DNA of 64,000 nt from Myxococcales bacterium (GTDB lineage: Bacteria; Myxococcota_A; UBA9160; UBA4427): contig DUBZ01000086.1 in NCBI GenBank assembly GCA_012960035.1, forward strand, positions 18,739 to 82,738, in the 5' to 3' direction. A program made the position numbers and the translations under genes. Position 1 is the first letter of the stretch; each line of letters starts with the position of its first letter. Positions 38,848-47,448 of this stretch are shown piece after piece. Under the pieces are notes generated by a model. That model saw only the letters and a program-made list of their open reading frames with translations, ran no database searches and was not told the DNA's origin.

Positions 38848-39708
38848 ATGGCGATTGAGGTTCCGTCGAATCTCAAGTGGGAATGGCCGAACGAAGACAT
38901 TCGTGCTCTTGCCTGCGTACCCGCCGATGCGGATGTGAAAATTGGAGTCCGCGTGGCGACTCCTGAAGCACCTCGCGGTGAGATTTACAGTTATGAGTCA
39001 CGGGGTGTTCGCTTCGAAATTGGCTGGGAAGGCGAATCGTTCGCGGTCGCGGTCTACGGCCAGGCAGGCTTGGAACGCGCGGCCAGATTCGACGGCGACT
39101 TTCGATACGGCGAAATTGTTGTCGCACCCGCGTGCGTGACTGGGGCGACGTATCCCCTCGAGCACCCATTGGATGAACTCGTTCTTCTCCATCGGCTCAC
39201 GCGTGAAGGCTGCGTGATTGTAAATGGCTCGGTGTCTTTGGAAGGGCGAGAAGCACTGCTGTTCCTCGACACGACCGACAATGCTCCGCCTCTGCCTGCC
39301 GGGATGACCTTCGAATCTCGCAGTGTTTCGCAATTTGTGCTCAGGCCGGTGCTCGAACACAACGGCGTCAGCGATACCGGTGTGTGGCTCCATACGATGC
39401 CCTGGCGAAACGAATGCTCGGGTATGAAATTCGAGCGTGCGCCGCTTTCGGCGATCCATATTTTGTGCGAGGACGGGAAAACACCCGTGGAGCGACTGAG
39501 CGAGCGTCGTGCCGAAAATGAACTGTTGCAGCACGTGTTCGCGCCCGTGCATGACCCTGACACCGCTGGGCGTCAGATGGAAGTTGTGAGCCGCGTGGTG
39601 AGACGCACTTCTGTGCTGCGTCTTCGCAAGCCGTGGATGGACCGAGAGATCTCGTTCAATGGGGACGAGTCCCAGGCAGCACTCGGCTTCGCGCCACCGT
39701 CCTGCTAG
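38848..39708 (+). CDS. HPr-kinase-like protein without a P-loop
   Basis: 286 residues from ATG 38848, with TGGAG about 6 bases upstream. The order of motifs follows HprK-like proteins: YPLEHPLDELVLLHRL (102-117), CVIVNGSVSLEGREALLFL (122-140), VWLHTMPWRNECSGMKFERAPLSAIHIL (179-206), and a C-terminal LLQHVFAPVHDP ... VVRRTSVLRLR. In active members the strand GREALLFL is followed by GxSGxGKST; here it runs DTTDNAPPLP, so no Walker A is present. A phosphotransfer role is therefore unlikely and a binding role is more plausible. Partners are unknown; no PqqD-like gene is adjacent. Confidence 0.6.
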   Translation: MAIEVPSNLKWEWPNEDIRALACVPADADVKIGVRVATPEAPRGEIYSYESRGVRFEIGWEGESFAVAVYGQAGLERAARFDGDFRYGEIVVAPACVTGATYPLEHPLDELVLLHRLTREGCVIVNGSVSLEGREALLFLDTTDNAPPLPAGMTFESRSVSQFVLRPVLEHNGVSDTGVWLHTMPWRNECSGMKFERAPLSAIHILCEDGKTPVERLSERRAENELLQHVFAPVHDPDTAGRQMEVVSRVVRRTSVLRLRKPWMDREISFNGDESQAALGFAPPSC

Positions 39709-40096
39709 AGTCAAAGCACCGAACGACTCCATTCGAAACGCGCTGTGCTTGAGTTTGGGGCCATGCCTGCCATTCTCAACGGGCCGAAAGCAGCCCGAAG
39801 TCGCGCGCCGTCGCACATACGCGTACAAGTATTTCACGTCGTATTCGGCGTTCTCCCGTTGTGCATCACACCCAATCAATTGATCCTAGGATGGCCCCCT
39901 GGGGCCGGAATCGGTCTTCTTCGAAAATTGTTGAATTTGGGATCGATTGTTTTTCGGTGGTGCCCTCGTGAAGAGGGTACAATCAGAGCAAGTCGGCAGG
40001 TCCCGTTACGCGCGCTTAGGCTCGATTGAGGGTCGACACACGGTTGAGTCAAGTTTTTGGTCGGGGCAGATCTTTTTGAAGTTGGGGGCTGAGTCC
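39709..40096. other. Gap before khpA
   Basis: No gene is supported. A TACAAT (39978-39983) could be a -10 element, but no matching -35 lies at normal spacing. GGGGG precedes the khpA start by about 8 bases. Confidence 0.35.
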
Positions 40097-40330
40097 ATGA
40101 GGCAGATTCTTGAAGACATCGTGCGAGCGCTGGTTGATCAACCGGATGAGGTTCAGATCAAAGAAGTCATAGGCGAACACGCCCACGTCCTTGAACTTCG
40201 GGTTGCAAAAGAAGACTTGGGGAAAGTGATTGGAAAGGGCGGGTCGCACGCGTCTGCGATTCGAACATTGATGGCCGCTGCGAGTGGCAAAGAAAAGAAG
40301 CGCTACATCCTCGAAATCATCGAAAACTGA
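40097..40330 (+). CDS. khpA: KH-domain RNA-binding protein
   Basis: 77 residues from ATG 40097; the frame extends upstream without similarity. It is a single type II KH domain: LRVAKEDLGKVIGKGGSHASAIRTLM carries the GxxG RNA-binding loop (GKGG). KhpA proteins bind mRNA and small RNAs and often partner with KhpB. In many bacteria khpA lies between rpsP and rimM-trmD, but here it stands alone. Confidence 0.93.
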   Translation: MRQILEDIVRALVDQPDEVQIKEVIGEHAHVLELRVAKEDLGKVIGKGGSHASAIRTLMAAASGKEKKRYILEIIEN

Positions 40331-40743
40331 ACGCGCCAAGGTTTGACTGTTCGTGGTGAAGTCACCTGTGACTGAGGCATGGCCTCGGCATTGATTGCTT
40401 GACATGCACGGGTTGCGCCCAGCCCGACGCCGTCGTCACACATCTCCTCTAGTTTTTTGCGTGTGCCGCTGGATTTCTCCGCGCCGTTCGCCGATAAGAT
40501 TGCCAGGCGAACGCACACCCATCCACGGTGTCTCATCCGCGGGTAACAAGCTGCGTCCACCGAGTTTCGAAACTGTAATTCGCCGAGATCATGTGCTCAG
40601 CTGGAGGGGCCACGCGGGCACGCATCGACGCGCAGATACGTTGCGACTTGCACGTTTGCGATTACGGCACATCGCTTGCGTTCTAAGTACCCCGATCGAG
40701 CGCATCTGTTCGTTCGTCCCGATGAGCTGGGAGTGAGAATCAA
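40331..40743. other. Gap between khpA and the TPR gene
   Basis: No gene is supported. A TTGACA (40399-40404) is seen but without a good -10 at 16-18 bases. I recognise no RNA gene. Confidence 0.35.
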
Positions 40744-41268
40744 ATGTCTGAAAACAATGTCAAAGAGTACGAGATCGAACAGCCGGCGACCGACGGTGAA
40801 ACATCAGTCGAACCGAATGACTTGTTCGTCGAAGGCCTCGCACTTTTCGAGCGTGGCGCGATGGAGGATGCGAAGATTTGTTTTCAAACCGTTCACGACA
40901 TGGACGCCGGACATGCCCGAGCACGTTCGTACTTGGGGGTGTGTGTCGCGGTGAGTGAACGACGCTTCGAAGAAGGCGTGGCGCTTTGCACTTCTGCTTC
41001 GAAGCAAGAGTTCTTCAACCCCGATTCGTATTTGAACTTGGCCCGGGTGCACCTGGACTTCGGCTTCAAGGGCGAAGGACGTCGCTTTCTATTGCGCGGT
41101 CAGATGATCGACCCCGCCAACGAAGCGATTAAGAGCGAGCTCCAGAAATTGGGCGAGCGCGTACCGCCGGTTCTCCGGTTCCTGCCTCGCACGCATCTGG
41201 TTAATCGACTTCTAGGGACAGCCAAGCACGTACTGTCGCCGACGGCGCGAACGCAAGCCGCGGCATAA
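40744..41268 (+). CDS. TPR-repeat protein
   Basis: 174 residues. After an acidic N-terminus (1-25) come two or three tetratricopeptide-like helical pairs: DLFVEGLALFERGAMEDAKICFQTVHDMDAGHARARSYLGV, then RRFEEGVALCTSASKQ and PDSYLNLARVHLDFGFKGEGRRFLLRGQMIDPAN. The C-terminus (about 140-174) is basic and proline-containing. Such proteins are protein-interaction scaffolds; no partner is evident. No signal peptide or membrane segment. Confidence 0.72.
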   Translation: MSENNVKEYEIEQPATDGETSVEPNDLFVEGLALFERGAMEDAKICFQTVHDMDAGHARARSYLGVCVAVSERRFEEGVALCTSASKQEFFNPDSYLNLARVHLDFGFKGEGRRFLLRGQMIDPANEAIKSELQKLGERVPPVLRFLPRTHLVNRLLGTAKHVLSPTARTQAAA

Positions 41269-41414
41269 CTTGGCGGACTTTGTTCAAATGTTTCAAGCCG
41301 GACGCGTGGGGCCCAGACGAGGCTTGCGCAGGCGGAGAAGCTGCTTGACTTTGGACAGGCAAGTGACTATTCATTTGTGCTCGCCAAACAACCATCCCGG
41401 CGACGAGGTAATCA

Positions 41415-41507
41415 GTGGGTAGTGTGATCAAGAAGCGCCGCAAGAAGATGCGCAAGCACAAGCAGCGTAAGTTGCTGAAGCGGCAGCGTCATAAGCGCAA
41501 GCGATAA
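41415..41507 (+). CDS. AURKAIP1/COX24-domain basic micro-protein (bS22-like)
   Basis: 30 residues starting at GTG 41415 with GAGG 6 bases upstream. It reads MGSVIKKRRKKMRKHKQRKL followed by LKRQRHKRKR. The pattern MxSVxKKRRKxMxKHKxRKxxKxxR is that of the short AURKAIP1/COX24-domain proteins known as small-subunit ribosomal proteins (bS22 in mycobacteria, similar in Bacteroidetes). A ribosomal role is likely. It is preceded by a 146-base gap after the TPR gene, so it may have its own promoter. Confidence 0.82.
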   Translation: MGSVIKKRRKKMRKHKQRKLLKRQRHKRKR

Positions 41508-42668
41508 TCGCGTCGAGCGCTCCGTTGGCATTCTCGCCGACATTTGAGAGCCCATTTCTCGATACGTTCAGCACCTCTAGGTGCTGTCGACGTAAGACAA
41601 CGCGAAGCGTTGCGAGAAAAAAATAGGCTCCAAGCGCTAGTCAGGCTCGATTCGTTACAAATTCACCACGAAATCGTCCGATTTTTCCTCAGTGATTCGC
41701 CTCTTCAAGCGGACAATGGGGACTTTTGCGTTTTGGCCGCGGCGAGCGTTTTGAGCCGTACGCTCCGTAATCTTATCCGCGGGGCAGCATCTCTTGCCAG
41801 GACTAGGTAGGGGTGCGTGAGACGTTGCCTGACAGCATCAGACTGCATCGCGTCGTTGCGAGTAGGCCGTGAATCGATCGCGGTGCGCCTGATCACAACG
41901 AAAACTTCGCGGCGCCTCACGTGCTGTACAACGTGGACACCAAACTTGTGCTGACGTTCCTCGCGCTCGGTTGAATGCGTATTTGACGCTGCGGCATTAA
42001 ACCTTTGTGTCTTGCAACATTTCGATTTTGTTTGTGTTTTTGAAACTCAATCGCTGGAGTTCAAGGTGGACTCGTGAAATGAGTCGCGCGCATGTCCGTT
42101 GTTTCTGCCAAGGTTTTCGGCTGTCTCAAGCGACTTGGCCAGCCTGTTTAAGCCGAGGATGCAATGGAATCGAACGTTGTTACAAAGTAGTCATCACCGT
42201 CTATCCATTGATGTTGTCTGCCTTCACTCGAAGTGCGTATGACAACAACAGTGCATGCAGATGTCTGTAACCGGTTGCTTTGAGTACTCGATCACTTGAA
42301 GTTGAATGGTGCGTTGATGGAGAAAACGTCTCGACACTCGCAATACATACGGTCAGCTTATTGATTTTTTTCATGTTTTGTCTTGACGATCTTGAAACAC
42401 TAGTGTTAGCGTCATCGGCAACAATGGCTCTAGCGGTTCGATTTTCTACCAGAAGGACGAATGTTTTACCTTCAAGTTGCAGGAATCGGTTCCCGATAGG
42501 CGGCATGAGCAACGTGATCATGCAACCCATTGCGGTCAAAGAGGGGGGAGAAATAAAGCGGGTCATTCGGCGAATGTCGTTTGTTCCTGTCTTTGTGGAT
42601 CCAATTCCTTGATCGGTTGCTGAATCGGATCGTATTTCCGAGTCACTGACAAAAGGGGGGTGACACCC
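41508..42668. other. Gene-poor stretch of about 1.2 kb, AT-richer than its surroundings
   Basis: No reading frame here looks like a real protein. Visible structures are a 7-bp hairpin with a TCTA loop (41569-41586), a CAACGC-GAA-GCGTTG hairpin just after it, and a possible promoter with TTGACG (42383-42388) and a weak TAGCGT (42407-42412). From about 42000 the sequence is clearly richer in A and T than neighbouring genes. It may hold long untranslated leaders or an undetected RNA. Confidence 0.45.
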
Positions 42669-42923
42669 ATGGCAGCAAAGAAGAAGAAGAAGGCCGCCAA
42701 GAAGAAGGCGACCAAGAAGAAGGCCGGCAAGAAGAAGGCGACCAAGAAGAAGGCTGGCAAGAAGAAGAAGAAGGCCGCCAAGAAGAAGGCTGGCAAGAAG
42801 AAGGCGACCAAGAAGAAGGCTGGCAAGAAGAAGGCTGGCAAGAAGAAGAAGAAGGCCGCCAAGAAGAAGGCTGGCAAGAAGAAGAAAGCCGCCAAGAAGA
42901 AGGCCCGACGCAAGAAGAAATAG
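42669..42923 (+). CDS. Lysine-repeat, histone H1-like protein
   Basis: 84 residues, of which 52 are lysine and most others alanine. It is built from short units of [10 protein letters not shown] and KKKAA, starts [13 protein letters not shown] and ends ARRKKK. I chose ATG 42669 over a GTG at 42660; a GGGGGG run lies about 7-12 bases upstream. Such proteins (AlgP/H1-tail-like) bind DNA or RNA by charge. The DNA is a run of AAGAAG-type repeats, so copy number may vary between strains. It is followed by a strong terminator, then rpoZ. Confidence 0.8.
   Translation: MAAKKKKKAAKKKATKKKAGKKKATKKKAGKKKKKAAKKKAGKKKATKKKAGKKKAGKKKKKAAKKKAGKKKKAAKKKARRKKK
42669..42923 (+). repeat. Degenerate tandem repeat of AAGAAGAAGGC-type units
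   Basis: The whole gene is a degenerate array of 15- to 21-base units such as AAGAAGAAGGCTGGC and AAGAAGAAGGCGACC. Several units are identical, which makes slippage or recombination likely. Confidence 0.8.
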
Positions 42924-42966
42924 GGCTTCGTACGGAAAGAAGGCCCTCGAAAGAGGTGCCTTAGGA

Positions 42967-42999
42967 CCCCGGCCGGCTTATGTCGGCCGGGGTTTCCTT
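42967..42999 (+). terminator. Rho-independent terminator after the lysine-rich gene
   Basis: CCCCGGCCG (42967-42975) pairs with CGGCCGGGG (42984-42992) around an 8-base loop, followed by TTTCCTT. A strong GC stem with a moderate T tract. Confidence 0.85.
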
Positions 43000-43125
43000 C
43001 TCCTGGCGCCTGTCCTAGGCTGCCGCCTCCGAATGACCAGATCGGATGGCCCGGCTCGACTCCAGGGGAACGTCCCTGTGACGTCAGCACAAGGCGACAC
43101 ATACCATTTCAGGAAGGGGACTCCC

Positions 43126-43467
43126 ATGGCGCGTATCACAATCGAAGACTGCATGGAGCAGGTGCCGAACCGATTTCAATTGGTTCAGATGGCGGCCATT
43201 CGCGCCAAGCAGTTGAAGCGCGGCGCAGCGGCGTTCCTAGAAAAAGGGACCAACAAGGAAGTTGTAACCGCACTTCGCGAGATCGCCGCAGGCGTCGTGA
43301 AGCCCGACTTGTCTGAGGTCCCCGAAGTTGATCCGCGCTTCGTGACGAGCAACACCCCGAGCGCCGTCGAAGCAATCCGTGCGGAATCAGCGCCGCCCGT
43401 TGAGCCGGAAGTCGAAGAAGTTCCCGTCGAAGAAGCCGCTGCCGAAGAGCCCGTCGTCGAGAGCTAG
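43126..43467 (+). CDS. rpoZ: RNA polymerase omega subunit
   Basis: 113 residues from ATG 43126, with AGGAAGGGG 6 bases upstream. [30 protein letters not shown], then [14 protein letters not shown] is the omega core. Residues 65-113 are an added acidic tail rich in Glu, Val and Pro. Omega helps assemble and stabilise the beta-prime subunit. A spoT or gmk neighbour, common elsewhere, is absent here. Confidence 0.95.
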   Translation: MARITIEDCMEQVPNRFQLVQMAAIRAKQLKRGAAAFLEKGTNKEVVTALREIAAGVVKPDLSEVPEVDPRFVTSNTPSAVEAIRAESAPPVEPEVEEVPVEEAAAEEPVVES

Positions 43468-43579
43468 CGATTCGACAACCTGAGTCGTCTCGGGTTGGTT
43501 CGTTCTCTTGGCAGTGTTCTTGGCGTGATGGTGGCAGCGTCTTTAAAACGCCGGCGCACCCGGGAAGAAGCGCGGCTCG

Positions 43580-44851
43580 CTATTCCGTGAGTTGAACTGG
43601 AATGCGGATCTGCACCTTCGTGCCGCGGCCTGCCTCGCTGTCGAGATTCATCTCGCCTTCAAGTAGGACCAATAGGTCACGCACAAGAGTGAGACCAAGG
43701 CCCGCACCGCGGTACTTCGAGGTGTGGCCCGCGTCGACCTGGTAGAACTCGTCAAAGATGAATTCGAGATCGTCCGAACACATCCCGATGCCTTGATCGG
43801 TGACTTCACATGCAAGCTCGTTTTCAGTGAGAGATGCGCGGATGACGATCTCTCCCGCTTCACTGAACTTGGCGGCGTTGTCTAGCAGCAAGAACAAGAT
43901 CTGATTGACCTTGGCGAGGTCGGCCTTGAAGACTGGCATCGGCGATTTGATTTCTTTTCGGATCGTGACAGGCTTGTCTGACAGCGTGTCCTGAACGCTA
44001 AAAATGGCTTCCCCGATGGTTTCGGCGATGCTGACTTCTCGGATCTCGATCGGTAGTTCATTCTGCTTGATTCGCCAGAGATCGAGAATGTTCTCGAGGG
44101 TTCGCTGAAAGGCCGTTCCTTCGTCCAGAGCGTTGCGAAGGCTTTCCTTTGCGGCCGATGAGATGGCGTCGTTTTCGCCAGCGAGGACCGAGATGATCGA
44201 TTCGATGATGCTGTTGAGCGGCGTCCGAAGCTCGCGCGACATCTTCTCGATGAAGTCGTTCTTGAGCTTCTCGATCTTGCCGAGCTTTTCGTTGTTGCGA
44301 AGGAGTTCGATGTCCTGGGCGAACAGCGCTTCGGATAGCTGTAATAACTCGTCGTTCTGGTCATCATCGCCGCTTTCCTGTTCGACCAAGCTCTTCCGAA
44401 GCTCAACGAGTTCGGCAGAAATCAAAGCGTGGTCGAGGTGGATAGAGGCAGAATTTGCGAGCTGTGCGATCTGCTGAAAGACGGCCTGCTCGGGCCTGGT
44501 CGGATACCCAACGACGAGCGCACCATTGACGCGTCCGTCACAGGTGAGTGGGTGAATCGTGACACCACCGGTCCCGCGGTCTCCAAGAATTGGCGGAGCT
44601 GCCAAGCGCAAGGTATGCGCTCCGTCGAGCACTTTTTCGGCGGCGCTGATCAAAGCGGCAGCGGCAGCAGCAGCGGCTGCTTCGTCTCCGAAGCCACTCG
44701 ACGCGCGTAATTGAGTTCGCGCGTCGGGTGTGTTCGAGCCCGGCATCGAAGAGAAGAGTAGGGCGCAGCCTCCGCCCGTGAGGTCGGCGGCGCGGTTCGT
44801 AGCTCCGCGCAGCGTTCCGCTTAGTTTTTCACACTGTTCTTGAATTGACAT
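43580..44851 (-). CDS. Histidine-kinase-like sensor lacking the phospho-acceptor histidine
   Basis: 423 residues with no membrane segment. An N-terminal GAF-like domain (about 1-145) includes a polyalanine tract (58-66). A coiled coil (about 145-200) leads to the HisKA-like helix, where the usual SHELRTPL reads MSRELRTPLNSI: Arg206 replaces the histidine. The ATPase domain looks complete: N box NQILFLLLDNAAKF, G1 DQGIGM, F box FDEFYQVD and G2 GAGLGLTLV. It may bind ATP but cannot autophosphorylate at the normal site. It lies 27 bases downstream of pilT on the same strand and may be in its operon. Confidence 0.8.
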   Translation of the reverse strand: MSIQEQCEKLSGTLRGATNRAADLTGGGCALLFSSMPGSNTPDARTQLRASSGFGDEAAAAAAAAALISAAEKVLDGAHTLRLAAPPILGDRGTGGVTIHPLTCDGRVNGALVVGYPTRPEQAVFQQIAQLANSASIHLDHALISAELVELRKSLVEQESGDDDQNDELLQLSEALFAQDIELLRNNEKLGKIEKLKNDFIEKMSRELRTPLNSIIESIISVLAGENDAISSAAKESLRNALDEGTAFQRTLENILDLWRIKQNELPIEIREVSIAETIGEAIFSVQDTLSDKPVTIRKEIKSPMPVFKADLAKVNQILFLLLDNAAKFSEAGEIVIRASLTENELACEVTDQGIGMCSDDLEFIFDEFYQVDAGHTSKYRGAGLGLTLVRDLLVLLEGEMNLDSEAGRGTKVQIRIPVQLTE

Positions 44852-44878
44852 CGAGGCCGCTTCGACTCCCCAGTTTTG

Positions 44879-46024
44879 TTAGAAGCGTCCGTCGGGTTCG
44901 ACTTCAAAGGGAACATCGGGCTTGGCTTCGACTTCTTCGGGCTCGATCATGCTTCCCTCGAGGTCGAGCTTCGTACGGAAGTCCACCGGGTTGGATGCAG
45001 CGTTGAGTGCCGTCTCCAATGAGATTTTGTTGGCACGCAGCAAGTCGATCAGGTGCTGGTCAAAGTTCTGCATGCCTTCGGCCCGGCTTCGCCCCAGATA
45101 TTCAGTGATCTCGTGGGTCTTCGCGGGGTCCTTGATGCATTCTTGAATCGTGCGCGTCGACCGCATGATCTCAACCGCGGGGATACGTCCGTTCTTCTTT
45201 TTGTTCACCAAAAGACGAAGCGAGATGACGGCGTTGAGGTTTTCTGCCAGACGCGCTCGAACCTGCAGTTGTTCTTCAGTTGGGAAGAACGACACCAGTC
45301 GGTTGATCGTCGACGCCACATCACCAGTGTGAATGGTGGAAAAAACGAGGTGACCGGTCTCGGCTGCCTTGAGCGAGGTGTCGACCGTTTCGAGGTCGCG
45401 CATTTCGCCGACCATGATGACGTCAGGGTCCTGACGCAAGGCCGCACGAAGTGCGTCTGGGAACGACGCGGTGTCGGTTCCAATCTCGCGCTGCGAAATA
45501 ATGCTCTTTGAGTGACTGAAAACGAATTCGATCGGGTCTTCGACCGTCACAATCTTCGCCTTCCGCACTTGATTGATCTCGTTGATCATGGTCGCAAGGC
45601 TGGTCGACTTGCCCATGCCCGTGGCGCCCGTGACCAACACGTACCCGCGTCGCAGCTGCGCGATCTCGCGCAAAACCGAGGGCAGGTTCAAATCTTGAAA
45701 GGTCTTGATCTGCAGCGGGATGACACGCAGCACGATGTTGAAGAAGCGGCGCTGCCGAGAAATGTTGACGCGGAAGCGGCCTTCATCGGGTAACTCGAAC
45801 GCAATGTCGAGTTCGTTGAAATCAAGATTTTCGACTGAGGGTTCGTCCTCAATTAAAATCTTTACGATCTCTTCGGTGTCGGCCGAGGTCAGAACCTTGT
45901 ATCGCAGTTCGACGAGTTCACCGTGGAATCGATAGAGCGGCAGACAACCCACTTGGAAGTGGATATCCGATGCACCTTTTTCGATACCGAGCCGAAGGAG
46001 GCGGTGTAGCTTTTCACGTTCCAT
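44879..46024 (-). CDS. pilT: Type IV pilus retraction ATPase, PilT/PilU family
   Basis: 381 residues. The opening LHRLLRLGIEKGASDIHFQVG is the PilT N-terminal pattern. Walker A is GATGMGKSTSLAT, the Asp box is TVEDPIEFVFSHSKSIISQREIGTDT, Walker B is DPDVIMVGEMRDLETVDTSL, and the His box is GHLVFSTIHTGDVASTINR. It powers pilus retraction at the inner membrane. The C-terminal ~35 residues are acidic (EPEEVEAKPDVPFEVEPD), more like PilU-type tails. No other pilus genes are in the window. Confidence 0.92.
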   Translation of the reverse strand: MEREKLHRLLRLGIEKGASDIHFQVGCLPLYRFHGELVELRYKVLTSADTEEIVKILIEDEPSVENLDFNELDIAFELPDEGRFRVNISRQRRFFNIVLRVIPLQIKTFQDLNLPSVLREIAQLRRGYVLVTGATGMGKSTSLATMINEINQVRKAKIVTVEDPIEFVFSHSKSIISQREIGTDTASFPDALRAALRQDPDVIMVGEMRDLETVDTSLKAAETGHLVFSTIHTGDVASTINRLVSFFPTEEQLQVRARLAENLNAVISLRLLVNKKKNGRIPAVEIMRSTRTIQECIKDPAKTHEITEYLGRSRAEGMQNFDQHLIDLLRANKISLETALNAASNPVDFRTKLDLEGSMIEPEEVEAKPDVPFEVEPDGRF

Positions 46025-46217
46025 CGCCTATCAATCCTCGCAACGATCAGACTTGCGGCGGATTTGCCGCATCGACCTTTCGTCAACGTATCGGCCTTTC
46101 TCGCGGGCTCTTGAACTGCATTGTCTTAGATGAAACTCACAGTCCCCGTGGGCCGGTCTCTATCGCTTCGGCTATCCTGCCACCCGAGTTGCGCAACACG
46201 CGAAACGGAGCACTAAA

Positions 46218-46793
46218 TTGGAAAATTCTGCCCTCATTGTGAAGGTCCGGCCGCGAGCACGCCGCTGCGATGCGCCAGCCTCGTTCTTGTTTGTCCTGGC
46301 CGTATGGCTCGTCGTCGCTACGACTGCCCAGGCCGAAGCGGGGGCGTCGCAAGCAACCGGCAACGCACCCAAGGTGGACCTCGGTCGCTTGCTCAAGCTG
46401 CCAGACTCCTACGCGAAGCCGGCCGAGAGTCGTCGCGGCATGGGGCGCCCCGAATGGGAAGTGCGCTTCGAGAGCGTGCGTCTCGAGCTCGCTGAATCAC
46501 ATGCGGCGCTTGAAGCTGCGCAAACGGAACTTGGCAAAGCGGCGGGCGACTCGAGTCAATGGTCCGTCGCAGCGCCGGGCACGTCGCCCAATCCGGAAAA
46601 CACCCCATTGAGCTACAAGCTACGACAAGAAATCCGGCGCAATCGGGAGATCATCGAACGCAACGAGAAGAAGCTTCGATCACTCGAAATCGAGGCAGAT
46701 CTCGCTGAAGTTCCCGCAAACTGGCGCGCGACGCATATTCGAACCGAGGCCAAGGAGCTTTCGGTCGGGGACGCAAAGACCACCGTCCGTTAG
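46218..46793 (+). CDS. Exported protein of unknown function with coiled coil
   Basis: 191 residues from TTG 46218, with GGAG 7 bases upstream. A long N-region (1-20) with Arg residues leads to a hydrophobic core (FLFVLAVWLVVATTAQA) and a likely cleavage after AQA. The mature part has a Pro-rich start, then two predicted helical or coiled-coil stretches (WEVRFESVRLELAESHAALEAAQTELGKA and LSYKLRQEIRRNREIIERNEKKLRSLEIEADL). I do not recognise a family. It is transcribed away from pilT. Confidence 0.6.
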   Translation: MENSALIVKVRPRARRCDAPASFLFVLAVWLVVATTAQAEAGASQATGNAPKVDLGRLLKLPDSYAKPAESRRGMGRPEWEVRFESVRLELAESHAALEAAQTELGKAAGDSSQWSVAAPGTSPNPENTPLSYKLRQEIRRNREIIERNEKKLRSLEIEADLAEVPANWRATHIRTEAKELSVGDAKTTVR

Positions 46794-46849
46794 CCCGCGC
46801 GAGCGCGCGTGTGCAACCGAGAGTTGCGTCTAATCGAGTGGATCCACGA

Positions 46850-46878
46850 TTGGCAGGAGCCTGGGGTCCGGCTATTCT
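46850..46878 (+). promoter_or_regulatory. Sigma70-type promoter for the small membrane protein
   Basis: TTGGCA (46850-46855), a 17-base spacer and TATTCT (46873-46878). Transcription would start near 46885, giving a leader of about 80 bases before the ATG at 46966. Confidence 0.5.
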
Positions 46879-46965
46879 GCGCCGCGTCTGGGCGATGGAC
46901 CCAGTTTCGTCAGTCATGTGAGCCGCACGGCCGCACGCCGTATGCCAGCAAGAGGAACTCAGTCG

Positions 46966-47154
46966 ATGGAAGATTCCAACGAAGAAACGACCGCACCGAC
47001 CCAGAAAGAAACCAGCTACGAGCTGAAGGGCAAGGTCGACACCGTTTCAGTGCTGTACGTGGTTGGCGGCATTCCTTGCATGATCGCATTCTTCTTGATC
47101 CTGTTCAGCTTGGTCAACGCGTGCGACAGTGTGAACACCTACATTCCCGCATAG
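46966..47154 (+). CDS. Small single-pass membrane protein
   Basis: 62 residues from ATG 46966, with GAGGAA about 9 bases upstream. The first 30 residues are acidic and polar (MEDSNEETTAPTQKE), followed by one hydrophobic helix VSVLYVVGGIPCMIAFFLIL. A Cys lies near each end of the helix. I know no family. A promoter-like site upstream and a hairpin downstream frame it as its own transcription unit. Confidence 0.55.
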   Translation: MEDSNEETTAPTQKETSYELKGKVDTVSVLYVVGGIPCMIAFFLILFSLVNACDSVNTYIPA

Positions 47155-47260
47155 CGATTTGCGGAAGTGGCGGGCCGCCTCGGTCTCTAGGCTCGCCTGT
47201 ATTTTGGGGCCTTCAGGACTAAGCGCGTCCAGGGTCCCAATCTCTCGACAGATAGGATGA

Positions 47261-47291
47261 CGCTCTCATTTTCCCGTGGGGATTGAGAGCG
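47261..47291. terminator. Hairpin, possible terminator
   Basis: CGCTCTCA (47261-47268) pairs with TGAGAGCG (47284-47291). On the plus strand TTTT follows 3-4 bases later. It lies 107 bases after the small membrane protein gene. Confidence 0.4.
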
Positions 47292-47448
47292 ATGTTTTGT
47301 CCAGCACTCTGTCGTCGCGCGGCGGGATTGATTTTCCGACGCACGTTTCACACCGAAAGCTTCGGAATTGCGAACCGTTGTGATTGGACCGCAAAATTGA
47401 AGGTGTTCTCTCAACCTATGGGATCGACTGGCCGATAGGCACCGCGTC

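Noticed and set aside
42280..42612. 110-codon plus-strand frame in the gene-poor stretch
   Set aside because: No good ribosome binding site, no family pattern, and overlapped by equally long frames on the other strand.
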